From: an uncultured Cytophagaceae bacterium
Lineage (GTDB): Bacteria > Bacteroidota > Bacteroidia > Cytophagales > Spirosomataceae
Length of the DNA stretch: 52,636 nt
Assembly: GCA_903907745.1 (NCBI GenBank)
Contig: CAIVPF010000019.1
Location: 1-52,636, forward strand
Direction: 5' to 3'
Positions within the stretch are counted from its first letter, which is position 1; each line of letters starts with the position of its first letter. The notes below the pieces were generated by a model, which saw only the letters and a list, made by a program, of their open reading frames with translations, had not been told where the DNA came from and did no database searches. The position numbers were made by a program, and so were the translations under genes. Positions 29,085 to 38,395 of this stretch are shown here, one piece after another.

Positions 29085-30452
29085 TTAAACCATTGGAAAA
29101 CGAATGGTAAATTCGGTGATGCCGTTTAATTCTGATTGTACAAATATTTGTCCGTTGTGTAAAAGGACAATTCGTTCGACGAGGGATAATCCGATACCAT
29201 AGCCTTTGGAGGAAGCTGTATTTTCTGCGCGGAAAAATGGCTGGAAAATGTATGGAATATCCGCTTCAGGAATGCCTTTGCCTTCATTTTTTATTTTGAT
29301 GACAATGAATTTATCTTCGGTTTGAATACTGGCTTTGGCGAGTTTATTGCTCGAAAATTTACAAGCATTTTCCAATAAGTTTTTTATGGCCGTTAGCACC
29401 AGTTTTTCATCACCTTTGATGTGAAGTAATTCCTCATCGTCGGGCATAAATTGGGTGTCTATCTGTACCTTATAAGCGCTATTTAACTTTAATGTCAAGC
29501 TCCTTGATTCCCATAGAATTTCATCCACGCGGATGGTTTGAAAACTAGCTTGGTAATCGGAAATACTGATTTTATTGAGCTCTAACAAGGATTCTGTAAT
29601 GGCGGCCAAATCTTGGGTATCCTCTAAAACGGATGCGATGGTCTTTTTGTATTCATCCGTTTTGCGTTCATTGAGTAAGCTGACTTCCAATTGGGATGAT
29701 ATTTTCGTCAAAGGGTTCTTTAATTCATGGGAGACATTCGCAATAAACGTTTTTTGTAGTTTAAAGGCATTTTCAATGCGTTCTAATAGCCGATTTATCG
29801 TTGCCACCATCTTCCCTATTTCATCCTCTGAGGTGGTGTTTTCTAGGCGTTGTTCGAGGCGTTTGGGTGATAATAAGTCGACCTGTTTAATGACTTCCGA
29901 AATAGGATTCACGGCTCTTCCCGCAAAAAACCAACCCGAAATCACCACAATAAAGACAAATAGTAAAAATAAGGCGATTAATATATTTTTTAGATCCTTG
30001 GCATTTTCAGCTGAATATTGGTCCACGGCTCCGGCAAAAACAACGATTCGGCCTTCTGGAGTCACAAAAACGGTACCTACTACTTCTAAATCGTCTACCC
30101 CAAAGCGTACTTCCTTGCTTTTCAAAACTTCCTTTACTCGATTGACATCAATATGAAAATTGATCGTATCATTCGACCGATAAATACGCTCATAACAAGT
30201 GTCATAGGCCATGATATTTTCCCGGTATAATATATCTCGATTTGCTCGGTCGATGATGCGTAGTAATTTACTATCGACTTGGTTGACGTTGACTAATAAT
30301 TCTGCGGCTGTATTTGCCTTTTGGCGCAATCGGCTGTAAAATTTATCTTCGTAATTTTGTTGGGTAAATACATAAATAATAAGATATGAAACGAAGAGAA
30401 TCGCCGAAACCAGGTAGGTAAATTGGTAGGTTAATCTCGATCGGATCTGCAT
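29085..30452 (-). CDS. Two-component sensor histidine kinase
   Basis: A 455-residue inner-membrane kinase. Two membrane helices (about residues 10-30 and 155-178) flank a periplasmic sensor region of about 125 residues. HAMP follows (about 175-230), then HisKA with phospho-acceptor His242 (NVSHELKNPLTK), then HATPase with NLLENACKFS (N box), NEGKGIP and GYGIGLSLV (G boxes). It phosphorylates the response regulator encoded 1 bp upstream. The signal sensed is unknown. Confidence 0.95.
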   Translation of the reverse strand: MQIRSRLTYQFTYLVSAILFVSYLIIYVFTQQNYEDKFYSRLRQKANTAAELLVNVNQVDSKLLRIIDRANRDILYRENIMAYDTCYERIYRSNDTINFHIDVNRVKEVLKSKEVRFGVDDLEVVGTVFVTPEGRIVVFAGAVDQYSAENAKDLKNILIALFLLFVFIVVISGWFFAGRAVNPISEVIKQVDLLSPKRLEQRLENTTSEDEIGKMVATINRLLERIENAFKLQKTFIANVSHELKNPLTKISSQLEVSLLNERKTDEYKKTIASVLEDTQDLAAITESLLELNKISISDYQASFQTIRVDEILWESRSLTLKLNSAYKVQIDTQFMPDDEELLHIKGDEKLVLTAIKNLLENACKFSSNKLAKASIQTEDKFIVIKIKNEGKGIPEADIPYIFQPFFRAENTASSKGYGIGLSLVERIVLLHNGQIFVQSELNGITEFTIRFPMV

Positions 30453-30453
30453 C

Positions 30454-31137
30454 TTATTGTTCTTGTCTTAAAATATAACCCATACCAAATTGCGTGTGGA
30501 TTAATTTACTTGAAAAGCCTTTATCGACCTTTTTGCGTAAATAATTCACATACACTTCGATGAGATTCGAACTATTTTCATCTTCCACTTCCCAAATATT
30601 TTCGGCGATTTCAGCCTTTGAAAGCACTTTTTCTTGGTTTCTGAGGAAGTATTCGAGCAATTGAAATTCTTTGGACGTCAGGTTAATCATTTGGCCAGAC
30701 CGACTCACCAAATGACTAGTTAAATCCATTTCTAAATCCCCAAATCGAAGCGTTTGGGCTTCTAAAATCGTTTGATTTGAGCGTTTGATCAACGCCTTTA
30801 CGCGGGCTAAAAATTCCTTAAAATCGAAGGGTTTAGCTAAATAATCATCCGCTCCAGCTTCGAACCCGATTAATTTATCATCGGTCGTGCTTAAGGCCGT
30901 TAACATGAGAATGGGCGTTTGAATACCCAAAGAACGTAATTCTCGGCATAATTCGATGCCATTGATGCCAGGAATGATGATGTCTGATATGATTAATTGA
31001 TAGGTATTCCGCGTGGCTAATTGCCTGGCCAAAATACCATCATAGGCAACCTCCACCGTGTAATGATTTTCTTCCAAACCCTGTTTCAGAGATTGAACGG
31101 TTTTAGGCTCATCTTCGATCAATAAAATTTTCATCAT
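30454..31137 (-). CDS. OmpR-family response regulator
   Basis: A 227-residue regulator: receiver domain with Asp9/Glu10 acidic pocket, phospho-acceptor Asp52 (SDIIIPG), Thr80 and Lys102 (AKPF), and a winged-helix DNA-binding domain at residues about 130-225 (LTSKEFQLLEYFL, VYVNYLRKKVDKG). It pairs with the kinase downstream. Its start (ATG 31137 or 31134) overlaps the end of the MazG-like gene by 4 bp, so the three genes are co-transcribed. Confidence 0.95.
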   Translation of the reverse strand: MMKILLIEDEPKTVQSLKQGLEENHYTVEVAYDGILARQLATRNTYQLIISDIIIPGINGIELCRELRSLGIQTPILMLTALSTTDDKLIGFEAGADDYLAKPFDFKEFLARVKALIKRSNQTILEAQTLRFGDLEMDLTSHLVSRSGQMINLTSKEFQLLEYFLRNQEKVLSKAEIAENIWEVEDENSSNLIEVYVNYLRKKVDKGFSSKLIHTQFGMGYILRQEQ

Positions 31138-31601
31138 CTTAATAGACTTACTAAATCCGCCGGCGAATAATTAATTGATTTTAATACTTTATTATCTGAT
31201 TTCCGGTACACTTTCCAAATGCCATGTTCTTCCTTGATTTCAGCTTCAGTACCGTCTTTGTCCTGGTAAAATTGAACAGTTTGTTCGGCTTCTAGAAGAC
31301 TTTGGCATGCTTTTGACATGTTCGAGCGTTGTACCTCATTAAATAAATCAACAAATTTTTCTCCTAAGCCAAACTCCAAAACGGCCCCAGAAAGTACATA
31401 TTGTAAATCACAGAGTGCATCCGCTACTTCGATTAAATCTCCTGCAGCAATGGCTTCCCGTAATTCGTCTAATTCTTCCGCTAATAGGCTGACACGTAAA
31501 GAAGAACGTTCAGGAGATGGAATCGTCGGCACGTCCAAGATCGGCGCACCAAAGGTCTGATGAAATAAGGCCACCTGGTTTAAGGAATCAATTTTTTGCA
31601 T
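31134..31601 (-). CDS. MazG-like nucleoside triphosphate pyrophosphohydrolase
   Basis: A 155-residue all-alpha NTP pyrophosphatase. The metal motif EExxE...ExxD is present as Glu42, Glu43, Glu46, Glu58 and Asp61, followed by Asp65. A short C-terminal domain (GIWKVYRKSDNKVLKS) is typical of this subfamily. Such enzymes hydrolyse (d)NTPs to monophosphates and may cleanse the nucleotide pool. It is the first gene before the two-component system and the DnaA-box cluster lies directly upstream. Confidence 0.85.
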   Translation of the reverse strand: MQKIDSLNQVALFHQTFGAPILDVPTIPSPERSSLRVSLLAEELDELREAIAAGDLIEVADALCDLQYVLSGAVLEFGLGEKFVDLFNEVQRSNMSKACQSLLEAEQTVQFYQDKDGTEAEIKEEHGIWKVYRKSDNKVLKSINYSPADLVSLLR

Positions 31602-31619
31602 AAAATAAGGTATATATCT

Positions 31620-31650
31620 TAAAATTAAGCAATTATCACGGCTATGTCAA
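31620..31650 (-). promoter_or_regulatory. Promoter of the MazG-like/two-component operon
   Basis: On the minus strand TTG (31650-31648, in TTGACA) is followed after 20 bp by TAATTTTA (31627-31620), one base off TAnnTTTG. The leader would be about 15 nt. The DnaA-box cluster begins about 20 bp upstream of the -33 element. Confidence 0.5.
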
Positions 31651-31670
31651 GGGAATTTCAGCCTCCGTAC

Positions 31671-31803
31671 TCATCCACACGGCTTGTATGCCTAGGAATA
31701 ATCATTCATTTGTAAACATATCCACTACTTATCCACATTAAATTGTGGATAAGTGTAGAGTCAAAATAACAAATGTGCACAATTGTGGATAAAATGGGGA
31801 TAA
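31671..31803. promoter_or_regulatory. DnaA-box cluster, candidate replication origin or DnaA-regulated region
   Basis: Three exact 9-mer DnaA boxes lie here: TTATCCACA at 31729-31737 and its complement TGTGGATAA at 31744-31752 and 31784-31792. One-mismatch copies are at 31671-31679 (TCATCCACA) and 31795-31803 (TGGGGATAA), and a two-mismatch copy at 31718-31726. The first two exact boxes form an inverted repeat with 11 bp arms and a 6 bp spacer (31727-31754). An AT-rich stretch, 31602-31640, lies to the left. Chance occurrence is very unlikely; whether it is oriC, a DnaA sink or a DnaA-controlled promoter is open. Confidence 0.7.
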
Positions 31804-31814
31804 GTATCTAATCC

Positions 31815-32309
31815 CTAGTTCAAGGGTTTACTTTCAGAAAAAGAACCATCGGAATAAAAAATGATGACCCGTTCGATGGACTTTGTCAAATGTGGCGCAT
31901 GTCCAGGAGTGATGCTTGGATTTTCAGGAGAAGAATTCGTGTTTTTAAGCTCCTCTCGGTTCCGCCTGAGATTCGAGCGTACGATCGTAGGCTCAGGTAA
32001 AATATTTTTAGGCGATTCTGAAGGGCTTGGAATTGGCGCATCAAAAAGGGATTGCAAAGGTAAAGTTTCAGATTGTTGGGATTTCGATTCAGTAAGCAAT
32101 ACCAAACCCCGATCTTCAAAAAGTAATTCCTCTGCGCTAATTTCAGGAAAAGCAGATAAGATCTTTTGAACGACGTCTAAACTCGGTTTATTGCGCCCAG
32201 ATAGGATATGCGAAATACTACTCCTCGGAATTCCCAATATATCCGCAAATTGAGAAGAACTCAATTGTTTACGCTTAATAAGTAGCTCAATTTTCTCAGT
32301 TAAATTCAT
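31815..32309 (-). CDS. XRE-family helix-turn-helix regulator
   Basis: A 164-residue protein. Residues 1-62 are a Cro/CI-type HTH (SSQFADILGIPRSSISHILS, then GRNKPSLDVVQKILSAFP). Residues about 75-140 are a low-complexity linker rich in Ser, Pro and Asn. The C-terminal ERVIIFYSDGSFSES is a short motif also seen at the end of similar small Bacteroidota HTH proteins, from memory. The target is unknown, but a perfect palindrome covers its own promoter, suggesting self-repression. Confidence 0.82.
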   Translation of the reverse strand: MNLTEKIELLIKRKQLSSSQFADILGIPRSSISHILSGRNKPSLDVVQKILSAFPEISAEELLFEDRGLVLLTESKSQQSETLPLQSLFDAPIPSPSESPKNILPEPTIVRSNLRRNREELKNTNSSPENPSITPGHAPHLTKSIERVIIFYSDGSFSESKPLN

Positions 32310-32322
32310 AAAATAGTACAGA

Positions 32323-32354
32323 TTACTTTTGTGACATATTATTTACAAAAGTAA
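32323..32354. promoter_or_regulatory. Palindromic operator over the XRE promoter
   Basis: TTACTTTTGT at 32323-32332 and its perfect complement ACAAAAGTAA at 32345-32354 are separated by 12 bp. The right arm contains the -7 box of the XRE gene, so a protein bound here would block transcription. The 11-mer TTTACAAAAGT recurs at 32400-32410 and TTACTTTTGT at 32441-32450 inside the 3' end of cvfB. Confidence 0.6.
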
Positions 32355-32375
32355 CTCGATAAAATTAAAATACAA
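32346..32375 (-). promoter_or_regulatory. Promoter of the XRE regulator
   Basis: On the minus strand TTG (32375-32373), a 19 bp spacer and TACTTTTG (32353-32346) match the Bacteroidota consensus exactly. The leader would be about 33 nt and includes the left palindrome arm. Confidence 0.65.
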
Positions 32376-32400
32376 ATTCTAAAAAGAAGAAATTTTTTGT

Positions 32401-33243
32401 TTACAAAAGTGAAATACAATCTGAATGAATCGCCAATTGTTTACTTTTGTATAAACCACCTACCGCTTTTTTAAAGTCCTTTTTCGACATACCTAATTGA
32501 TCATAAATAAGCTCTGCCGGGCTCTTGTCATGCAAATGAAGTACGCCATGATTTAACTTCAAAGCCTCTAATAGCTTCGTCATTTGACCATCCATACGTA
32601 CTAAACCCACTGGTTCCAAACGTAAATCTAATTTGTCATCAGGGCGGATGTTCGAAACGTAAACAGACATCGGTTCGCCCATTGTTACATTTGTAAACAC
32701 TTGATTTTTGAATAACAAACCTATTTTACAATTGTTAACTAAACATTTAATTCCGAGATCGGTGTGTTCAAATGGAATTGCGTCCACTTTGTTTCCAATT
32801 GTAAATTCCTCATTTATATCTGTTACAGGCAGAAAATTTTCTATTCGGGCGGAAGCGACGATCCGATCGGTTTGTAGGTCTAAATAGACATAAACGAGGT
32901 AGGAACGACCAACAGTCATTTTTTGAAATTGTTGGCTAAATGGCACAAATAGGTGTTTTGCTAGGCCCCACTCGAGAAATACACCTAATGGAGTTACAGA
33001 ATTGACTTCTAAATAAGCAAATTCATTGATGGTGGCCTTTGGGCGCAAAGTGGTGGAGATGATTCGATCCTCTGAATCCCGGTAAATGAATACTTCGATA
33101 ACATCATCTATTTGATAGGTTTCCGGTACGTATTGGAGTGGTAATAGGATTTCATCCTCATAGCCATCTAAGTATAATCCGAATGGTACTTCTTTAATGA
33201 TCCGTAGGCGGTTATATTCGCCGATTTTCAATTTATTTTCCAT
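32401..33243 (-). CDS. cvfB: CvfB-like S1 RNA-binding protein
   Basis: A 280-residue protein of the CvfB/YitL family. It has tandem S1-like domains (EYNRLRIIKEVPFGLYLDGY; EVNSVTPLGVFLEWGLAKHL; a third near 150-215) and a winged-helix C-terminus (SPAELIYDQLGMSKKDFKKA, then VGGLYKSKQL). Family members bind RNA and affect virulence or translation; the exact role here is unknown. The ATG at 33243 follows directly after the T tract of the dapD terminator, and no later ATG gives the family N-terminus. Confidence 0.85.
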   Translation of the reverse strand: MENKLKIGEYNRLRIIKEVPFGLYLDGYEDEILLPLQYVPETYQIDDVIEVFIYRDSEDRIISTTLRPKATINEFAYLEVNSVTPLGVFLEWGLAKHLFVPFSQQFQKMTVGRSYLVYVYLDLQTDRIVASARIENFLPVTDINEEFTIGNKVDAIPFEHTDLGIKCLVNNCKIGLLFKNQVFTNVTMGEPMSVYVSNIRPDDKLDLRLEPVGLVRMDGQMTKLLEALKLNHGVLHLHDKSPAELIYDQLGMSKKDFKKAVGGLYKSKQLAIHSDCISLL

Positions 33244-33271
33244 AAAAAAACCCGGTTGTTTAAGAACCGGG
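33244..33271 (-). terminator. Terminator-like hairpin between dapD and cvfB
   Basis: On the minus strand CCCGGTT, a 7 nt loop and AACCGGG are followed by seven T. The cvfB ATG is the next base. It can end the dapD transcript or act as a leader hairpin of cvfB. Confidence 0.85.
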
Positions 33272-33296
33272 TGTAAAGGTAAGGATTGATTTCGGT

Positions 33297-34115
33297 TTAG
33301 ACTACCACATTATTATCGCGCAGTGCTTGATTTAACGAGGTTTTCAAATCCGTACTTTCTTTTCGTTTTCCAATGATCAATGCGCAGGGGACACCATAGG
33401 TTCCTGCTGCAAAACTTTTTTGAATACTTCCTGGGATAACTACTGAATTCTCAGGAACATATCCGATGTATTCAATCGGTTCAGGACCTGAAACATCTAT
33501 GATTTTTGAAGATCCTGTAATCGTAACTCCAGCCCCTAATACGGCTTTTTTACCAATATGAGCACCTTCCACCACGATACAACGTGATCCAATAAAGGCA
33601 CCATCTTCAATAATTACCGGAGCTGCTTGAGGGGGTTCCAATACTCCACCAATACCCACTCCACCACTTAAATGAACATGTTTGCCTATTTGAGCACAAC
33701 TACCAACCGTCGCCCAGGTATCCACCATCGTTCCCTCATCCACATAAGCGCCTATATTGACATAAGAAGGCATTAAAATAGTTCCTTTGGCTAAAAAAGC
33801 ACCATATCGTGCCACGGCTGGGGGAACAACCCGAACACCTAATTCCTTATAATTACTTTTTAATTTCATTTTATCATGAAATTCGAAAATGCCCACTTCA
33901 CTGACTGACATTTGACGAATAGGGAAATACATCACTATGGCCTTTTTTACCCATTCATTTACTTGCCAACTCCCATCTGCTAATGGTTCCGCCGTCCTCA
34001 ATTCCCCTTTATCCACTTTTTCTACCACAGCTTCGATCGCCTGGATACTCTCAGGCCTTTGACGTAATTCCGGCTGGTCCCATGCCGCTACAATTAGTTC
34101 TTCTAAATGATTCAT
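33297..34115 (-). CDS. dapD: Tetrahydrodipicolinate N-succinyltransferase DapD
   Basis: A 272-residue left-handed beta-helix transferase of normal length. The hexapeptide-repeat core has MPSYVNIGAYVDEGTMVDTW, GSCAQIGKHVHLSGGVGIGG and GAFIGSRCIVVEGAHIGKKA. It makes N-succinyl-2-amino-6-oxopimelate in the lysine/diaminopimelate pathway, feeding peptidoglycan. ATG at 34115. Confidence 0.95.
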   Translation of the reverse strand: MNHLEELIVAAWDQPELRQRPESIQAIEAVVEKVDKGELRTAEPLADGSWQVNEWVKKAIVMYFPIRQMSVSEVGIFEFHDKMKLKSNYKELGVRVVPPAVARYGAFLAKGTILMPSYVNIGAYVDEGTMVDTWATVGSCAQIGKHVHLSGGVGIGGVLEPPQAAPVIIEDGAFIGSRCIVVEGAHIGKKAVLGAGVTITGSSKIIDVSGPEPIEYIGYVPENSVVIPGSIQKSFAAGTYGVPCALIIGKRKESTDLKTSLNQALRDNNVVV

Positions 34116-35614
<1,499 letters not shown>

Positions 35615-35639
35615 TCCTCCAATAAAATATATTTCAAAG

Positions 35640-35661
35640 AAGAGGCTTAGGCCTCTTTTTT
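35640..35661. terminator. Terminator after gap, reading also from trmB
   Basis: AAGAGGC, TTAG, GCCTCTT followed by T residues forms a 7 bp hairpin with a 4 nt loop. The trmB stop codon (35647-35649) lies in the loop, as in the yceI/symporter case. A short A-rich run on the left makes it weaker in the minus direction. Confidence 0.85.
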
Positions 35662-36312
35662 GTTTTCAGCCCTTAGGTAATGGATGGAAAATCCTTTCTT
35701 GTGAAAAATTGTTTCAAATCGAGTTTTTATTCCAAAATGATCCCCGTTCCATTCCGATTTATATAAATCAGGTGTCGACACCAAAATGGGCCAGTCTTGC
35801 ATGGTCAACATCTCCTTTGAAAAATCAAAAAATGCAGATGCATCTGTTTTAAGATGTAAAATTCCACCAGGTTTTAAAATTTTCCGATATTTTGCTAAGA
35901 AAGTTGGATTCGTCAAGCGTTTCTTTTCGTCCCGATCTTTCGGGCGTGGATCCGGAAAAGTAATCCAAATTTCATCAACTTCATTTTCTCCAAAATGATC
36001 ATCTATGAATTGCATCATGATTCGAAGAAAAGCCACATGTTTTAAATCTTCTTGATGGGCTACCAATGCCCCCGCGGCCAAGCGATCCCCTTTGATATCA
36101 ATTCCGATGAAATTTTTATCTGGAAATACGCGCGCGAGTCCATTCGAATATTCACCCCTACCGCAGCCTAGTTCAAGGACAATCGGATTTGAGTTTTTGA
36201 AATGCTGAGTCGCCCAGCAACCCTTATACGCTTCAAAATTTTCCTTTGTGCTTTGTATGACATTGTCGAGCATTTCCGCTCGGTCGTATTTATAGGTTTT
36301 TCTTCTACTCAC
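35647..36312 (-). CDS. trmB: tRNA (guanosine(46)-N7)-methyltransferase TrmB
   Basis: A 221-residue SAM-dependent methyltransferase. VLELGCGRGE is the SAM site, NFIGIDIKGDR follows, and EIWITFPDPRPKDR with KKRLTNPTFL is the TrmB signature. It methylates G46 in the tRNA variable loop. The start overlaps the end of folC by 4 bp; it is the last gene of the envelope/folate run. Confidence 0.95.
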   Translation of the reverse strand: MSRRKTYKYDRAEMLDNVIQSTKENFEAYKGCWATQHFKNSNPIVLELGCGRGEYSNGLARVFPDKNFIGIDIKGDRLAAGALVAHQEDLKHVAFLRIMMQFIDDHFGENEVDEIWITFPDPRPKDRDEKKRLTNPTFLAKYRKILKPGGILHLKTDASAFFDFSKEMLTMQDWPILVSTPDLYKSEWNGDHFGIKTRFETIFHKKGFSIHYLRAENKKEA

Positions 36313-37601
36313 AATTGTTCAATTTCTGCCACCATATAGGTACTACCAGTCACTAATATGACATCATTTTCATTAGCTTCCAATTTTGCCATCCGAATCG
36401 CCTCATTGACTTCCTTCACGCAAATGCCTATTAATTCATTATTTTTAGCTTTTTCCTGTAATCCTTCCGCCGAAAGACTTCTTGGATTACCTGATTGGCA
36501 AAAGAAATATTTCGCTTGTTTGGGTAAAACTTGTAATGCGCGTTGAATATCTTTATCGGCCACCATGCCTAAAATGATAAAGAGTCGGCCGGTGGACATA
36601 CCTTCAATTTGTTGGATAAGCAAACGAAGCCCATGTTCATTATGCGCTGTGTCTGCAATAAGCCACGGTTTTTGATCTAATATTTCAAATCGCCCCTTTA
36701 ATCCCGTATTTTTTGCAACTCTTTCAATGCCTCTTTCCCAGGCCTTTTGATTCAAAGGAATAATTCCAGCCTCCGTCATTTGCAAGGACCACGCTAAAAC
36801 GCCAATAATATTTTGGATTTGGTACATGCCTACGTACGGGCTTTTTACGTGTATATTTTCCCACTCATGGTATTGAGAAACTTTAAAAGTCAAATATTCA
36901 CCCATGTCGATTGATTCTGCCTTAATTTCTTTGCTCGCAAAAATAAGCGCCGACTGGCAGGCCTGTGCCTGTTGTTCAAATACCGCATAGGTTTCCTCTT
37001 GATATTCACTTATGGTAACCGGAACGCCTTTTTTGATGATGCCTGCCTTTTCAGAAGCAATTTCAGGTAGGCTTTCTCCCAAAATATCTTGATGGTCATA
37101 GCCGATGTTCGTTATCAAACATGCCAATGGGGAAATGATGTTCGTCGAATCTAAGCGTCCGCCTAAACCTGTCTCAATGATGGCATAATCTATTTGTTGT
37201 TCAGCAAAATACGTAAAGGCCATGGCGACAGTCCACTCGAAAAAGGAAGGTCGAATTTCCTGAATATGGGATTGGTGGATATTGACAAAATGACTTACCC
37301 AATTTTCTGGTATTTCCTGGCCATTGATTTTGATTCGCTCCGTGAAACGCTTTAAATGAGGAGAAGTGTATAGACCAACTTTATAGCCATGTTCCTGGAG
37401 AATCGAGGACATAAAATGCGAGGAACTGCCTTTTCCATTTGTGCCAGCGATATGCAGACTTTTAAACTGATGCTGAGGATTATCTAATCGATCACAAAGG
37501 GCCAACACATTCGTTAACCCGGGTTTGTATGCTTTTTTACCCACCTTGTGAAAAACAGGCAATTGAGCATATAAGAACTGTATTGCTTCCTGGTAATTCA
37601 T
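36309..37601 (-). CDS. folC: Folylpolyglutamate synthase / dihydrofolate synthase FolC
   Basis: A 430-residue ATP-dependent ligase. P-loop GTNGKGSSS at residues 53-61, TERIKINGQEIP, ETGLGGRLDSTN and LIADTAHNEHG are clear family motifs. It adds glutamate to dihydropteroate and folates. It starts 14 bp after the TonB-like gene and overlaps trmB by 4 bp, so both housekeeping genes depend at least partly on the upstream envelope operon promoter. Confidence 0.95.
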   Translation of the reverse strand: MNYQEAIQFLYAQLPVFHKVGKKAYKPGLTNVLALCDRLDNPQHQFKSLHIAGTNGKGSSSHFMSSILQEHGYKVGLYTSPHLKRFTERIKINGQEIPENWVSHFVNIHQSHIQEIRPSFFEWTVAMAFTYFAEQQIDYAIIETGLGGRLDSTNIISPLACLITNIGYDHQDILGESLPEIASEKAGIIKKGVPVTISEYQEETYAVFEQQAQACQSALIFASKEIKAESIDMGEYLTFKVSQYHEWENIHVKSPYVGMYQIQNIIGVLAWSLQMTEAGIIPLNQKAWERGIERVAKNTGLKGRFEILDQKPWLIADTAHNEHGLRLLIQQIEGMSTGRLFIILGMVADKDIQRALQVLPKQAKYFFCQSGNPRSLSAEGLQEKAKNNELIGICVKEVNEAIRMAKLEANENDVILVTGSTYMVAEIEQL

Positions 37602-37615
37602 GAAATCAGATGAAA

Positions 37616-38395
37616 TTAGTTCGTCGGAACGATACGAATGGTTTTTAAGCCACTGGCTCCTTCCCTTTTTCCATCATCTTTAGGTGTAAATCGAGCCCCT
37701 TTAATCGCTTTTTTATATTTTTCTGCGAGGGATAACTTGACATTCGTTTTCTCGATTCGAATTTCAGTCACACTGCCTTTCTCATTCACACGAATAAAAA
37801 AAGTAATTTCCCCAGTTTCAGAACCATTGTCGATCGCACTAATGACAGAGGTCGGAAAGGTCCAATTTTGGGCAATAGGTTTTTCACTAGATCCTCCGCT
37901 TCCATTTCCTTTTCCGCCAGATCCTCCCCCGTTTCCATTTGGACCGGTTAATCCATTGCCACCCGTTCCACTCGTTCCAATTCCATTTCCTGCGCCACCA
38001 GGCTTAGGACTACGTTTTCCTAAAGTAAGGTTTAAATCCACGATGGGCTCTTCAGGAACTTCCACTTTGGGTGTTGGAGGAGCCGGTTTGATGGTTACAG
38101 GACTTTCCACTTGACTCGTTAAAGGTGGGACCGTGTTGGGTGTCACCGAAGCCTCAGATTTTGAAGGTAATTCTTGTTTTTTCGCGGGTCCTGGGTTAAT
38201 GACTTCCTGCTCAAAAGTAATTTCCGCCTTCGTCCCTTCAGGTTCCTGAATGATGGTTGGGTTAGGATTTTCATTCCAAATTTTCACCTGCCAAATCAAT
38301 AAAAACAATAAGCCATTCAGAATAAGGGTAATGACCAATGCTTGCGCCTGGTTTTTACGTTCTAATTCCTTCTGCTCCTGATAACTAACGTTCAT
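37616..38395 (-). CDS. TonB-like energy transducer with Gly-rich linker
   Basis: A 259-residue inner-membrane protein. A single membrane helix at about 20-40 (ALVITLILNGLLFLLIW) is preceded by a charged cytoplasmic tail. A Pro/Glu-rich stretch (about 55-125) and a Gly/Asn/Ser-rich linker (about 135-172) span the periplasm. The C-terminus (EITFFIRVNEKGSVTEIRIE to the end) resembles a TonB C-terminal domain. It may pass proton-motive-force energy to the barrel encoded two genes upstream. ExbB/ExbD are not in the window. It overlaps the HU-SPOR gene by 11 bp. Confidence 0.82.
   Translation of the reverse strand: MNVSYQEQKELERKNQAQALVITLILNGLLFLLIWQVKIWNENPNPTIIQEPEGTKAEITFEQEVINPGPAKKQELPSKSEASVTPNTVPPLTSQVESPVTIKPAPPTPKVEVPEEPIVDLNLTLGKRSPKPGGAGNGIGTSGTGGNGLTGPNGNGGGSGGKGNGSGGSSEKPIAQNWTFPTSVISAIDNGSETGEITFFIRVNEKGSVTEIRIEKTNVKLSLAEKYKKAIKGARFTPKDDGKREGASGLKTIRIVPTN

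Noticed and set aside
29575-30156. 193-residue frame antisense to the histidine kinase
   Set aside because: Ser/Thr-rich shadow of a conserved coding region.
31727-31754. Inverted repeat as a simple terminator of the XRE gene
   Set aside because: No T tract follows on the minus strand and both arms are exact DnaA boxes, a better explanation.
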